A DNA stretch of 64,000 nt from contig WUJK01000009.1 in assembly GCA_011317545.1 (NCBI GenBank), positions 434,001-498,000 on the forward strand. The letters are read 5' to 3'. The translations under genes and the position numbers were made by a program. Of the stretch, positions 31,469 to 43,027 are shown one piece after another. Origin of the DNA: Coniella vitis (taxonomy: Eukaryota; Ascomycota; Sordariomycetes; Diaporthales; Schizoparmaceae). The first letter of the stretch is position 1, and every line of letters starts with the position of its first letter. The notes below the pieces were generated by a model. That model was not told the DNA's origin. It saw nothing but the letters and a program-made list of their open reading frames with translations, and did no database searches.

Positions 31469-34400
31469 ATGGCTGACAAGGGGACACAGCAGCCCTTGAG
31501 CGAACAGACCTACATATCAATGGATGCCCACCCACAATCCGCGCATATAGCTTCACAGTCTGAGCCCTTCCTACTGGAAACTCCAACAAACAAGCCTCCC
31601 TTGTCCAAAAGTGGCCATGTATCGATCCAGCCAATAGAGCCCTACGATGGCGAAAGCCAATATGGGCCTGGCAACGATGCCGCCTTGCCTCGGTCGCAAT
31701 CCGTGTATGCAAGCAAAGGACTCAACTGGCGGCCATTCTACCTCCGACGCCGCGTCCTGGCTGCTTTCTTCGTCGTCTTTGCGCTTATCGTCATCGCCAT
31801 AGAAGTCCTGCTTCTGATCTCCACCAGGAATGACGGCCTCAATACGGCTTCAAAGGGCCAACACTACCTCTGGACGTATGGTCCAGCCGCTTTCCTGACC
31901 TTGGTAGCGGCTGTGTTCAGCCGCATCGAGTTTCAGAGCAAGATATCCGCGCCATGGGAACAACTGGCAAAACGGTCGCCCAAGGCTGCCGAGACGCTCT
32001 TGTTGGACTATCTGTCAGAGTTCCAGCCAGTGACGGTGTGCAAGGCACTTGCCAACAGGGACTTTACTGTTGCTGCTACGACAGTTATCTCCCTCCTGGT
32101 CAAGGTCATGATTGTCTTGTCGACCGGCCTCATTACACTGACCCTGACACGAGTCCACGTGGACGCAGCTCCAATGACGCTCCAGGACACATTTGTCAAC
32201 AGCAACGCTGCCCTGGCTGACGCCGACACGTTGCCCTACTATATCATGCAAGGCTTCATTGGCAGCAACCTGACATATCCTGCGGGTATTTCCCAGGATT
32301 TCGCCTATCAGTCTGTCAACACCGGTCTGTCTAGCACCACAGCACAGAGCCAGGTCAGCGTGGATGGGCTAACCAACGCTCTTGCGTGCGAGACGTTGGA
32401 AGTCAACATGACCGGAGCCGAGCCACCAGATCCGCGCTACGCAGAACGCACCATGAACTTCACCATCACAGCCGCCGACTGCGATATGAAACTGCGGTTG
32501 CAAAGCCCCGAGATCACCCTCGAGAATGAGAATGCAACCTCCCTCTTGTTCGCTCGTTTTGCCGATGGTCAGTGCGAAGGCACATCTGATAACGCTGGAA
32601 GACGAGTGCTTATCATGATTGGAAGCCTGGCGTACTACGAGGACACGTCGGTGAACGAGACCGACTACACGGGCCAAGTGACTGTCCACCCTACCTACGG
32701 ACGGCTCCTTGAGTCCACCCAGCTGCTTTGCTCGCCTACGTACACCATCACAACGGTCGATGTCGTTCAAAATGGCACCAACGTGACCCTTTCCGACGGA
32801 GCAGCCAATCACACCCTCGACGCTGTTGATGCTTGGGATATCATGGATGCACACTTTGCCGCATACGTCAACAGCGTTGACAATGCAGACAGCTTCTATA
32901 GCACCTCGATAATCTATCTTGAGGGACAGCCACAAACTGCCGTGGACACAGATGCCTACGCCTCTTTTATGCTACAGTTTGGAGTTCCGGCTGGCATGAA
33001 CTTGTCGGCTCTCTATAACCAGACGACGCTGCAGCAAGTGGCAACTGACTACTACCGGCAGTTTGGCGCCATTGTGGCCAAGCAATTCATGATGGAGTCT
33101 GCGTCGACGCCGACTACTGGCAAGTTTATTCTGCTGCAGAACCGGCTTGTTGTGCGTGCCTGGTCTGCGCAGGTCATGGCAGGTCTTGCGGGGGCCTGCT
33201 GTCTCTTGACGCTCGTTTGCACTTTTACCGTCTCGAGGCGCGGAGTCGTGCCTCGAGATCCCAACACGCTCCACGGTATGGCGGCAATCATGTCGCAAAG
33301 CTCTGCAATTCTACGGAAGCTCAGGGACCTGGGCGATGCGGACAGGAAAATACTCCAGAAGAACCTGCGCACAGCAACGTTCAGGTCCGAACTTGGCTAC
33401 ATACCTTCAGCCGGGCAATGCCATTATTCCATCCTGTTGGACACAGATGCGGACAAAGACGAAACAGACGGCCAGTGCAAGACAGCGCACGCCCACCCAA
33501 CGGTTCTGAATCCTGCAGTCCGCGCCGTTCTCGGAGTGATCCTGCTGGGGACGATTGTGGCCCTCGAACTGACTTTGCAAAAGTCGAACCGCGAGGAGGG
33601 CTTGGGCGATGTTGCTGACGATACCTATATCCACTACTTGTGGACTTCTCTCCCCAGTGTCTTCCTTGGGCTGCTTGCAATGGCCTTCTCCTCCATTGAC
33701 TTCAAGACGAGGTCGCTCATTCCGTACCTACTGCTCCGCAAGGGCGTGAGTACTTCTACGTTCACAACCTTCCACCTGCTGGACTCGTCGGTGCCTCACG
33801 CCCTCTGGAGAGAGATGCGTCTCAAGAATGTTGGTGCCGTCGCCACGACTGCAACGCTGCTGGTTGCATCGTTCTTCACCGTTTTTTCGGGGTCCTTGTT
33901 CCAAGAGGTTACACTATCGGTAACGCAGAACGTCACCATGCGCGCCAATACCTCTTTTCCCGTGGACGAGTATTCCTTGACCGCTCAATCAGACGGGGGC
34001 ATCGCGGCGTCCTTGATTCTCGCCAGCAACCTGACGTACCCGAGTTTCACCTACGAGAACCTCGTCTTCCCACAGTTCGATGTCAACACATCCATGCTCG
34101 GTCAGCAGCTGCAGAACAGCACGGTTGACCTCACCGGCCAGTCGATCCAAGCGACTCTCCCCGCCGTGCGCGGTGCCCTCACATGTCGAATGTACGACTC
34201 GTCCAGCATCACCACCAACTTGACCCTCAACTACACCAGCGCAGACCTCATCGAAAACCCTCTGTGGGTGGACATCTACGGCGAGGACTGCAGATCCAGT
34301 GATGTGCTGGCGAAGCCGGGCGAGTTTGAGGATACACAGTACTGGTATTCGCTCGGGTTCGGCGTGGAGACCAACATGACATACTTTGGTCAAGGAGGGT

Positions 34401-35407
34401 TTTCCCTCGACGGCAACAACGGCTGCAGCGACATTCTCTTTGTCTGGGGCCAGTTCGACTTTGCAAACGCCGACGAGCCCATCTCGTACATTGCCGGCAT
34501 GGGCTGCAACAACAGCTTCGAGACGGTGCAGGTGCAGACGACGTTTGTTGGCAGCGGCACCAGCGGGCTCGATATCGACGCGGCAAACCCGCCGCAAGCC
34601 GTGGAAGCCACGGCTCACAACACGACCAGTTCGAATGTCGTCTCGTCCATGTACTACTACCTAGCCGATGTCCACACAAGCGAGCTGCTCAGCAACGTCT
34701 TCGCTATGCTGACGACCTCGCGCTGGGCGATCCCCGTGTCGATGCTGGGTGGGACGAGCAACGCCACCGGGACCGACAATAGGACCATCGACACTGCGCA
34801 GGAGATCGGGGAGGCCCTCCAGTTCCAGCACAGCATCATCTTGGCCCAAGTCGTCAACAACAACCGCGTAGCAGCCAACACGACCAACGCAACGCTCGCA
34901 TACCCACCGCCCGCAAGCCTAACGGATGAGAACGACGCCACCCCAGTCTACGCAGCTACAGTCACCGACGCATCAGCCCGCCGACGGGTAGCGCAGGACG
35001 CCGTGTCGACGCGTACCCTCGAGGCCCTGCTTGCCGCTGCGTTTGTGCTGCTCGTAATAGGATCGATTAGTGTGCGGAATACGGACGTTCTGGCCGCTAG
35101 CCCGACGAGCATTGCCAGCGTGGTGGCGCTGCTTGCGGGAGGCAACCTCGTGCAGGAAATGACGGCGGCGAATGCGAAGGGAGCGGAAGCCGAGGATGTC
35201 AAGCGCGTATTCGGGCCTGATACGAGGTTCTGGCTGGGTTGGGGCAACATGCCGGATGAAGATGGCATTCGTACGGGCAACGAGAACCAGGCTGGTGTGA
35301 GTCGCTTTGGTATATATGCTATTCGGGATGGAGCAGAGAAGCAGCCGGATCCGACTGGCCGTCATACTGATAGCGATGTCTCTTCAGTGCTGTTGGGTGC
35401 AGAGTAG
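31469..35407 (+). CDS. Large membrane protein with two DUF3433-type repeats
   Basis: This is a single exon of 1,312 residues; the first ATG is at 31,469 (MADKGTQQPL). The N-terminal 85 residues are hydrophilic and probably cytosolic. Two similar halves follow. Each has a hydrophobic helix (VLAAFFVVFALIVIAIEVLL; VLGVILLGTIVALELTL), then HYLW(T) with a second helix (AAFLTLVAAVFSRIEF; SVFLGLLAMAFSSIDF), then a third (ISLLVKVMIVLSTGLITL; TLLVASFFTVFSGSLF). A long extracytoplasmic loop with many NxS/T sites and conserved cysteines comes next, ending in a final helix (AGLAGACCLLTLVCTFTV; LEALLAAAFVLLVIGSISV). This is the layout of fungal DUF3433 proteins, whose function is unknown. Repetition of the half-module indicates internal duplication. 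Location is presumably plasma membrane or secretory membranes. Confidence 0.9.
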   Translation: MADKGTQQPLSEQTYISMDAHPQSAHIASQSEPFLLETPTNKPPLSKSGHVSIQPIEPYDGESQYGPGNDAALPRSQSVYASKGLNWRPFYLRRRVLAAFFVVFALIVIAIEVLLLISTRNDGLNTASKGQHYLWTYGPAAFLTLVAAVFSRIEFQSKISAPWEQLAKRSPKAAETLLLDYLSEFQPVTVCKALANRDFTVAATTVISLLVKVMIVLSTGLITLTLTRVHVDAAPMTLQDTFVNSNAALADADTLPYYIMQGFIGSNLTYPAGISQDFAYQSVNTGLSSTTAQSQVSVDGLTNALACETLEVNMTGAEPPDPRYAERTMNFTITAADCDMKLRLQSPEITLENENATSLLFARFADGQCEGTSDNAGRRVLIMIGSLAYYEDTSVNETDYTGQVTVHPTYGRLLESTQLLCSPTYTITTVDVVQNGTNVTLSDGAANHTLDAVDAWDIMDAHFAAYVNSVDNADSFYSTSIIYLEGQPQTAVDTDAYASFMLQFGVPAGMNLSALYNQTTLQQVATDYYRQFGAIVAKQFMMESASTPTTGKFILLQNRLVVRAWSAQVMAGLAGACCLLTLVCTFTVSRRGVVPRDPNTLHGMAAIMSQSSAILRKLRDLGDADRKILQKNLRTATFRSELGYIPSAGQCHYSILLDTDADKDETDGQCKTAHAHPTVLNPAVRAVLGVILLGTIVALELTLQKSNREEGLGDVADDTYIHYLWTSLPSVFLGLLAMAFSSIDFKTRSLIPYLLLRKGVSTSTFTTFHLLDSSVPHALWREMRLKNVGAVATTATLLVASFFTVFSGSLFQEVTLSVTQNVTMRANTSFPVDEYSLTAQSDGGIAASLILASNLTYPSFTYENLVFPQFDVNTSMLGQQLQNSTVDLTGQSIQATLPAVRGALTCRMYDSSSITTNLTLNYTSADLIENPLWVDIYGEDCRSSDVLAKPGEFEDTQYWYSLGFGVETNMTYFGQGGFSLDGNNGCSDILFVWGQFDFANADEPISYIAGMGCNNSFETVQVQTTFVGSGTSGLDIDAANPPQAVEATAHNTTSSNVVSSMYYYLADVHTSELLSNVFAMLTTSRWAIPVSMLGGTSNATGTDNRTIDTAQEIGEALQFQHSIILAQVVNNNRVAANTTNATLAYPPPASLTDENDATPVYAATVTDASARRRVAQDAVSTRTLEALLAAAFVLLVIGSISVRNTDVLAASPTSIASVVALLAGGNLVQEMTAANAKGAEAEDVKRVFGPDTRFWLGWGNMPDEDGIRTGNENQAGVSRFGIYAIRDGAEKQPDPTGRHTDSDVSSVLLGAE

Positions 35408-36515
35408 TGATATCTCGAGAGCAAATAGACCCTTGATGGGGTATCAGTTGTAGTTTGTGGTCCAAGAGGAAACATTGCAGAAACACTTAACAACGATTGA
35501 GACGTCCTAGGAAAGGCACAAGAGAACATGGTCACTGAAGAGATCAAACGGGCCTCAATTCGCTTCCAGGGTCAATGTCTGTTCAGCACGAAGTTCTCAG
35601 CACGATCGGCGGAAGTGGGTATATATGAGCCCTAAGCGTACCTCATCACCGCACGTCTTTGAACTGAGTGGCTCAACCATTAGTTGTTGTGCATATCCTT
35701 GTTAGATAGGGAATTTCCCTAGACCTTTGTACACGGTGAATCAAAATCCAGTAATGACAGGTACTAAAGTCACAGCCACCCGTCCCAGCGTTCTAGCCTG
35801 TTTCGAGGTCTGGCTCTGTAGCAGAGTCTTGCCACGAGAGACCACAACTGCCTTTGACAAAAAAGAAGATAAAGTCGCATAAGTTGTAAGAAACCTTTTC
35901 GGAGTAGTGGTTGCAGAACCTATGCACTTTCAGATTTTCTCCAAGCTGCCTTGAAAAGTCTTGTCGCGGGGCGGTGATGCTGGCAGCGATACTATGTGCT
36001 TCTCCTGGAACCCTAGACGTTGCCCGTTTTCGACAAGACCCTAGAAAGCGGCCAATTGTGACTTAATAGAGGTTGGTGTCCTTAATTTATGGCTAGCCTG
36101 GGGCCAGAAAGATATAGGAAGCTTATGTGGCCATCACATGCCCAGAAGACAACAGATAATTCCACTTCCGGAGTTGCTCCAATACTGTACAAGAAGAAAA
36201 GAATACCAGGTATTCTACCTAGACAAGCTAAACACCAAGCTAGCGCTGAATGCAGTATTTATGTAAATGAATACTTAGCTAGCCTGCTAGCTTCAAATTT
36301 CTTAACGTGGCCCTCATACGTATTTCATACCAAAAACATCTCTAAATACAGGCTGGATCTCTGTCTAAGAGTGTGCCTTCCTGTAATATTTCTTGCTCCT
36401 CAACACTCTAACAAACTCTGCAGTCACCTTGTAATATCTACCTTCCTCAGCAATCCATATCTACAACATCGTTCGGCAACAGCGCCCACAAGTCAAACTC
36501 GGACAGTTTGTCAAG
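35408..36515. other. Intergenic, no gene seen
   Basis: These 1.1 kb lie between the DUF3433 gene and the phosphoesterase. A stretch near 36,089-36,500 is open in the plus strand but has no family resemblance and is probably the promoter and 5' leader of the phosphoesterase gene. Confidence 0.4.
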
Positions 36516-37382
36516 ATGACGAGTCACCAACAGATTCGCTGTATCGTTCTATCCGACACCCACGATCTCGATAATGCCTTTCCCACCGAGTCCTCCGTCA
36601 CCAAAGCCGATCTGATTCTACACTGCGGTGACATGACCCAGATCGGAGGGCTTAGCAACTATCGCCGTGCCTTGCAGGAGATAGAAGCCATCAAAGACTA
36701 TGCTGGCGCGGAGCTGGCCTTGGTCATCGCCGGTAACCACGATGTGTCGCTGGATCCTTCCTGGTGGGCCGAAAACCTGGATGAGGATGAGGACGACCCC
36801 GAGGAGCCTGCCCGCGCCAGAGCCCTCTTCGATCAAGCAAGCAAGCGCGGTGTATATCTCCTCAACGAGGGCCTCCACAAGTTCGCCCTTCAAGACGGAC
36901 GCAGCTTCTCCATCTTCGCCTCCCCATTCACCCCAGAATTTGGAGGCTACGCATTCGCCTACCCAGAGAGTGATGACCACTTCAACACCGGGTCGAGCAC
37001 GATCCCAACAGAAGGCGTTGATATAGTCATGACACATGGGCCCCCTCGCCCAGACGTCGCTGCCGCCGCCGAGCAATACTATCTTGATATCGGACACAAG
37101 GGTCAGCACTGTGGCTGTCCCAAGCTCTTCAAGGCCATTCAGAGGGCGAAGCCCACCTTGCACTGTTTTGGACATATCCATGAAGGCCATGGGGCACAGG
37201 TCCTTTCTCATCATGTGGTCCAGCAGGCTGAGGTGACACTTGGTACGCTTGAGAAAGAGAAGCAAAATATTGTGAAGGCGAGAGGTGGTGATGGCGAGAC
37301 ACTGCTACTTAATGCAGCCATTCAAGCTCAGGATGGAATAAATAAGCCTTGGGTGGTAGATGTCGAGGTGAAAATCAACTAG
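36516..37382 (+). CDS. Calcineurin-like metallophosphoesterase
   Basis: This is a single exon of 288 residues starting at MTSHQQIRCIVLSDTHD. All signature blocks of the metallophosphoesterase superfamily are present in order: SDTH (Asp14, His16), HCGDMT, AGNHD, MTHGPP and FGHIHEGHG. These provide the ligands of the two-metal centre. The length and the acidic insert after the GNHD block (DEDEDDPEEPARA) fit the fungal Ser/Thr-phosphatase-like cytosolic group related to UPF0046/MPPED proteins. The domain is complete and has no signal peptide. The physiological substrate is unknown. Confidence 0.92.
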   Translation: MTSHQQIRCIVLSDTHDLDNAFPTESSVTKADLILHCGDMTQIGGLSNYRRALQEIEAIKDYAGAELALVIAGNHDVSLDPSWWAENLDEDEDDPEEPARARALFDQASKRGVYLLNEGLHKFALQDGRSFSIFASPFTPEFGGYAFAYPESDDHFNTGSSTIPTEGVDIVMTHGPPRPDVAAAAEQYYLDIGHKGQHCGCPKLFKAIQRAKPTLHCFGHIHEGHGAQVLSHHVVQQAEVTLGTLEKEKQNIVKARGGDGETLLLNAAIQAQDGINKPWVVDVEVKIN

Positions 37383-38281
37383 TCCCCCCTAGGATAGCGG
37401 TAGATGCTCGATATCTAAATTTTGGTCCAGCTCTTGAACTGCCCATCAAAAGTCACTTGTGCACATGCCGGTGCTATGATCTCAGCTATAAGAAAACGCT
37501 GGCTCTAGCATAGACAATTTCGACGGCGCTGAGCCTTGCTAAGTATAAAAACCTTTGTAAACTCTGCTTTCTCGTTCACTTTCCAAGAGAAGAGCAGCGC
37601 TCATTATTACCATCCTGACCGATGGACTCAATATTCCCGCACAAGGATGCTCATGATAACTTGGAGACAGTTAATTAGGCTATATTTCACTCCGTCATGC
37701 TACCGTATCTTCTGAGATCTGAAGAGAGGGGGCCCCCAATCATGCATACACGGGTTAATCATATGTTGCTTCTGCGTACGTGGGATTGTCGACAGCAGTG
37801 GCTTTTGCATGGGATAGATACCTTGTACGTAGTAAATCACGTACGTTTGGTGACAAAAACGTGGCATTGCATTGTTTGTTGGTCGTTTGCAATGCTTGTT
37901 GGTCGTTTGCAATGCTCGTTGGTTGTATGACTGCAGGAGGTTGTACCCACCCAGGCAGGCTTGGACTTTTACGTGTAAGTACTAGGCAGAATGGAGTACA
38001 TCAATAGCTCCCAATACAAGGATGACCAAAGTACATGTGTCAGTGTGCCACACCATGTGGCAGTCCACTATATGAGGGATATGCTGTACGGCTGCGCTGT
38101 TGACAGTATTTGTGTTCCAAAATCACGCGAGTTGGGCTGAAGTCAGCTGCCTCGTGCGTCCCTTTCTCTCGCATATATAAAATGAAAGTCTGACGGAGTT
38201 GTCTTGTACAGATCTGGTTTTATCTTGAGCTTGCAAAGTATTCAAGACTATATTCGCAACAAGTTGTGTTTGCCGCACATT
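37383..38281. other. Intergenic region with two TATA-like promoters and a 20-bp tandem repeat
   Basis: A TATA-like box (AGTATAAAAAC, 37,542-37,552) precedes an 18-codon frame at 37,622-37,678 (MDSIFPHKDAHDNLETVN). A 20-bp direct repeat containing GTTGGTCGTTTGCAATGC occurs twice near 37,880-37,917. A second TATA box belongs to the GMC oxidoreductase gene. Confidence 0.45.
38174..38182 (+). promoter_or_regulatory. TATA box of the GMC oxidoreductase gene
   Basis: TATATAAAA lies about 100 bp upstream of the ATG at 38,282, a typical distance for a fungal TATA promoter. Confidence 0.55.
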
Positions 38282-40676
38282 ATGGGTCTTTATACCAGCT
38301 TGCCACAAGAGGTCACAGAGGTCGATGTTATTATTGCTGGCGGTAAGAAAACATACCTTTCATCACTTGAAATCCGGGTTGTTAGAAAGATGTTGACAGC
38401 ATTCAAGGTGGAACTGCTGGCAGCGTTGTGGCTGCCAGGCTTGCCGATGCCGACCCAAACCTCTCTGTGTTGGTCATCGAGGGGGGCCCGAACAACGAAA
38501 GCCCAATGATTACTTTCCCGGCCTTTTTTATGGCTCATCTGGCACCTGATTCCAAGACGCTTGACTTCTACCGCACCAAAGAGACCCCAGAGGTCGCTGA
38601 TCGCGCACTCTTGCTGCCTACCGGCAGCGTTCTCGGCGGTGGCTCGTCGACGAACATGATGATGTACAGCCGGGCGCAGCGGTCTGACTGGGACGCTTGG
38701 CAGACGCCCGGTTGGTCTGCCGATGAGATGCTTCCTTTCTTGAAAAAGGTATACTTTGCCTACAAATACGTCATCTGACTCCTTTGATACGATGTAGGCT
38801 AATAATAGCCTGCAAATGAAGCTGGAGACATATCACGGAGATGACCCCAAGGGCGTTCATGGCCACGATGGGCCCATCCATATCTCTGGCGGCACCTATT
38901 CTTCGCCGAGGATCAGCGAGGAGTTCACCGCAGCTGCGGTAAAACTTGGCCTCTCTGAAGTCACCGATGTGCAAGATCTCGATTCTGTCAACGTCGTGGG
39001 CCGCGCACAACGCTTCATCTCACCGGAGGGGAAGCGCCAGGATGCGTAAGCTGAGCTTTTGTCCCCCGTCATGATATGGTCAGCAGCTTAGCTTTTACTG
39101 ATCTGAACAAAACTCATCTAGTGCGTCGTGCTACTTACACCCTCTCCTCCACGGTGGAGAACATCCCAACCTACACGTCGTGGTGCAGTCGCAAGTCGTA
39201 CGCGTCCTCTTTGATGAAAGCAAGAAAGCGGTGGGCGTCGAATTCCGACCGAACCCCCGTTTCTACCCTGAAGCTCCAGATGGCCCAGTACGTGCCGTCA
39301 AGGCAAAAAGGCTCGTTGTCTTATCCGCCGGCGCCTGTGGTACACCGGCCATTTTGGAACGCTCCGGCGTCGGCGACCCCAAGGTCCTCCAGAAAGTCGG
39401 ACTACCGGTAGTTCATAGCCTGCCTGGTGTCGGCAACGGATATGAAGACCATCATCTTGTAAGCCGCTCTGCTGTGCAATTTCTTGTCATCAACAAGTGG
39501 TTTCACAGCGCTGTCGCTAGTTAGCGAAAGTGCGCCAAAACTAACGAACAACTTTTGCTATCCACAGGTCGGGTACCCTTATCTCAATAACATGGGCCTT
39601 GAAGATACGCTCGATGGTCTTGTTCTAGGGCGTCTGGGGAGCTGGGAAGACCTTATGAAGAACGGAAACAAGATGCTTGGTTGGAATGGGCAAGAAGTCC
39701 AAGTCAAGATTCGTCCAAGCGACGCCGAGGTAGCCGCACTGGGCCCCGAGTTTCAGAGAGCCTGGGACAGGGAGTTCAAAGACAACCCCGACAAGCCGTT
39801 GGTGGTCATGAGTATTGTCGCAGGGTAAGATCAAGACCAAAAGAACCCTACAAGGACATAAAGCTAATATGCACAGATTCCCTGGAGACCTCTCGCTGGC
39901 AACGGGCGACCCGTGCCTTGCAGTAACAGCATTCACCGTTTACCCCTTTTCGCGGGGTCACATTCACATCACTGGTCCAAGTCCCGACGACCCGGTAGAC
40001 TTTGAAACAGGCTTCTTCACTGATGACGGCCAGCTCGATATCAAGAAGCATATCTGGGCATACAAGAAACAGCGTGAAATCATTCGACGCATGCCTAGTG
40101 AGTCAAACGTCCTTCTAGCCTGGACCAGATGGAAAATGATACTGACACACGATCCAGTGTACCGTGGTGAGATGGCCGTATGCCACCCGCCGTTTGCCGC
40201 CGACTCCAACGCAGCAAACATCAAGGTTGAGGAACCCCTTCCAAGGGATGTCCAGGACATTAAATATACAGCAGAAGATGATGCTGTCTTGGAGAAATGG
40301 CTCCGCAAAAGTGTCAGCACAACTTGGTACGTTACAAAGAGGCACTTCTTCCTGGTTGGTTTGACCGATTCGTGAATGATGGTGCTTCACACCAAAAGCG
40401 TTTTGGCCGACAACTATCCACGGCACAATTTTGTGGTCTTGCTGAGTTCAGCACGCTAACACAAAGACTAGGCACTCGTTGGGAACCTGCAAAATGTTGC
40501 CAGAAGAAGAGAAGGGCGTGGTCGACGCTCGCCTCGGCGTGTACGGTATTCAGGGCCTGAAAATTGCCGATCTCAGTATTGCTCCCAAGAACGTCGGCGC
40601 GAATACCAACAACACAGCATTTGCTGTGGGCGAGAGGGCTGCTGACATCTTCTTGCAAGAACTGGGCTTAGCTTGA
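38282..40676 (+). CDS. GMC-family flavin oxidoreductase, alcohol-oxidase-like
   Basis: Eight exons (38,282-38,342; 38,408-38,748; 38,798-39,045; 39,122-39,458; 39,568-39,824; 39,877-40,097; 40,158-40,326; 40,472-40,676) give 612 residues, all phases matching. The FAD dinucleotide motif is at 19-25 (AGGGTAG). The GMC signature blocks are TGSVLGGGSSTN with MYSRAQ (around 105-125) and SAGACGTPAILERSGVGD. The catalytic His is His546 in HSLGTCKM, and the second active-site residue lies in NVGANTNNTAF (Asn589). The sequence pattern (DFYRTKET, VYRGEMAVCHPPF, LETYHGDDPKGVHG) is that of fungal alcohol (methanol) oxidase homologues, which oxidise short alcohols to aldehydes with H2O2. The C-terminus (LGLA) lacks the usual peroxisomal SKL/ARF-type signal, so the location may be cytosolic. 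The substrate is inferred. Confidence 0.92.
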
Positions 40677-43027
40677 GTCTCTCGAGCAGCGTGTGTTGAA
40701 AGGGAACGTCCTTTGTTCGATGGCAAACACGACAGTCGAGCTTGAATGATGTTTCTGTGCACTCTTTTATCAAACTTATGTAGTACTTGCAACCCTTCGC
40801 TGTCTCGACTTCTACGTGCTCTCCAATATCTCCTAATTCTTAATACTTGAGCCACGAAACGAGGTCTATGCTTGTCCACCAGACCCTATAGTTACTGCTT
40901 TGGATACCCTTCGGTATCTCACAACTAGGCCACGTCGATCTGCAACGGACAAGTGTCCTATACATGGAGTATTCAGCATGCTGCACGGATTGTTCCGCCT
41001 CTGAGTCACCAGAAACGAGGATAATTAAAGCGACTAGCTTTAGTGCTTTTATCGACACCTTTTATTATGTCGATACAGCCGTGTACTATGTAAAGGGCCA
41101 ATCTTTGCTAGAATTCGATACAAGGCTCAGCCAGAAAAGGGTCAAGCGCAAAGACAAAGGGTGGGTGCTTGCGCTCAAGCTTGATGGCTAGAGAGCGGTC
41201 AACGAACCAGACATCGGTCAACCAGACTGCTAGAGGCTAACCGTAGTCTGTAGATCAATGGCGCTGCTCGAATTCTGGCTAGACAGTTCTTGATGTTAAC
41301 CCAAATTCGGCCGACTAAAGGAACAGATTTTGGACACGTGTGTCTCCAACAGGTATATAAACTCGTGCTCTCCGGCCTGTTTCTAATCGCTTGGCTATTC
41401 TGAGATTAACCACGACGAAAAAAAGGTATGTTCCCTATTTTGAAATAAGAGGTCAGTCCAATTTTTCCGTTGATACCTTGATGAAAACTGATAAAAAGAA
41501 ATGGCCCTTTAGATGTTGTCTTTCTTCACTCCCCGCACTACGGGTCTGACAACATGGCATACCTTAGCAAAGGCTTGCTAAGCATCACTTAGAAAACCAT
41601 GAAAGTTATTTTATCATCACGAGGGTTGAATCGAGGGTTTCTGGAATCAAGGGGGAAACACTACAAAGTCGCGTCTCTGACCACTCGGCCACCATGATTC
41701 TTTCAGTTTGTGGAAGGCGAGGTCGAACAAGCGGTATATAAGGTGATCTTCACGTCCCCCGTCCTGTGCTCCTTCCTCTCTTACCTAGAGGCTGGTTAGA
41801 TAAGGGCGGGGCATGATACATGGGCTACCTAGCTAGTTAGACACTCAGAGGGCAGGTGTGAGAAGGAGCCTTGGCTCTCCTTCCGTGTGGTGATGAGACA
41901 ACGAAAGCGGAAGCTAGCCGGCGACGAGCGTCAGGCCTAGGAATCAAGTTGGACTCTGGATGCCAAAATTCTCAGTGTACGCTTTCCCCTCGTGCCTGCA
42001 AAGTCATCCGCGGTAACAAAGCCAGAGGCCACAGTGTCTCCAAGCGCAGACAAGTCCACCTATCCAGTTTCCCCAATGCCCGGACACCACATTCCGTTCT
42101 CAAGACATACATAGTTCAGAGTAAGTGTCTTTGGTCAGGGAGTGTTTCCTAAAAACAGTAGAACGGTATCCGTACTGAAGGGTCCAAACCACAAGAACCA
42201 TTCGCAATTCAAGCAATTATCTTATCTATGGGTTTTAAGAAATAATGCAATGACTATCTACAAAATGAATTCATTGGCTATGAGTGATTGCCCAGGCCTT
42301 CGAACTCACGACAGTAAAATAAACCCAAAGCGGCGGTTTCTTTTCTCCCCTGCTTGTGCATAAACATATTAATATTACTTTGCCTACCTTCAAGTCCAGA
42401 TATGAGACCGTGTGCAGCAATGTTGGAGGCTTGATACCTATTTATCATGCACATGGGATTCAAGAATCAAGAATAGAAATCAAACATAAAAGCACGAATG
42501 TGCACAATAGTGATAGGCATTGAGACTCCGGTAAGTGCCCTTGCTGTATAGTCGTGAATATTTTATGAATTAGATTCTTGAAACTATGAGACCTCTCAAG
42601 TCCAACGAAATTATCCTAAAATCTAGCTGCTTGGAAAGAACTAGATCCTGAAGTCGCAAAATTTACTTTGTTCTGCAAGGCTTTCTTAGTTGCAATCACA
42701 AGGTTGAAAAATGTCGAATCAACTAATTGACGAGCTGCCAAACCGCACCGGCTCAAGCAAAAACCATCCAAACAAACCCATGTTTGCGCCCGTCACCGCT
42801 TTATGGAGTGTTATTATTGTTATTGTTATTGTATTGTACTCCGTTCTACCTAATTATCTGGTATCCGGAACCTCTTCCTTTCTTGCCCTATAGGAAACCG
42901 TGACCCGGAGAAAAATCTATGGCTACTTATATATCGCTGCTTTATCGCAGGATTAACTCCCCACTCTCTATGCTCCACCGCCAGTTCTCACCAACTAGGC
43001 TGGTTAGGTGCATGGAGTGTTATTAGC
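40677..43027. other. Gene-poor region of 2.3 kb
   Basis: No coding sequence is recognised. Two TATA-like boxes followed by pyrimidine-rich leader-like DNA occur near 41,352 (GTATATAAACTC) and 41,733 (GGTATATAAGG). A donor-like GGTATGT at 41,425 follows the first. These could mark non-coding transcripts or decayed genes. Confidence 0.4.

Noticed and set aside
37870..37925. Possible CRISPR-like short repeats
   Set aside because: This is only a two-copy 20-bp tandem duplication with no spacers, in eukaryotic DNA.
42280..42360. Possible tRNA (TTCGAACTCACGA block)
   Set aside because: No acceptor or anticodon stem pairing can be formed around the block.
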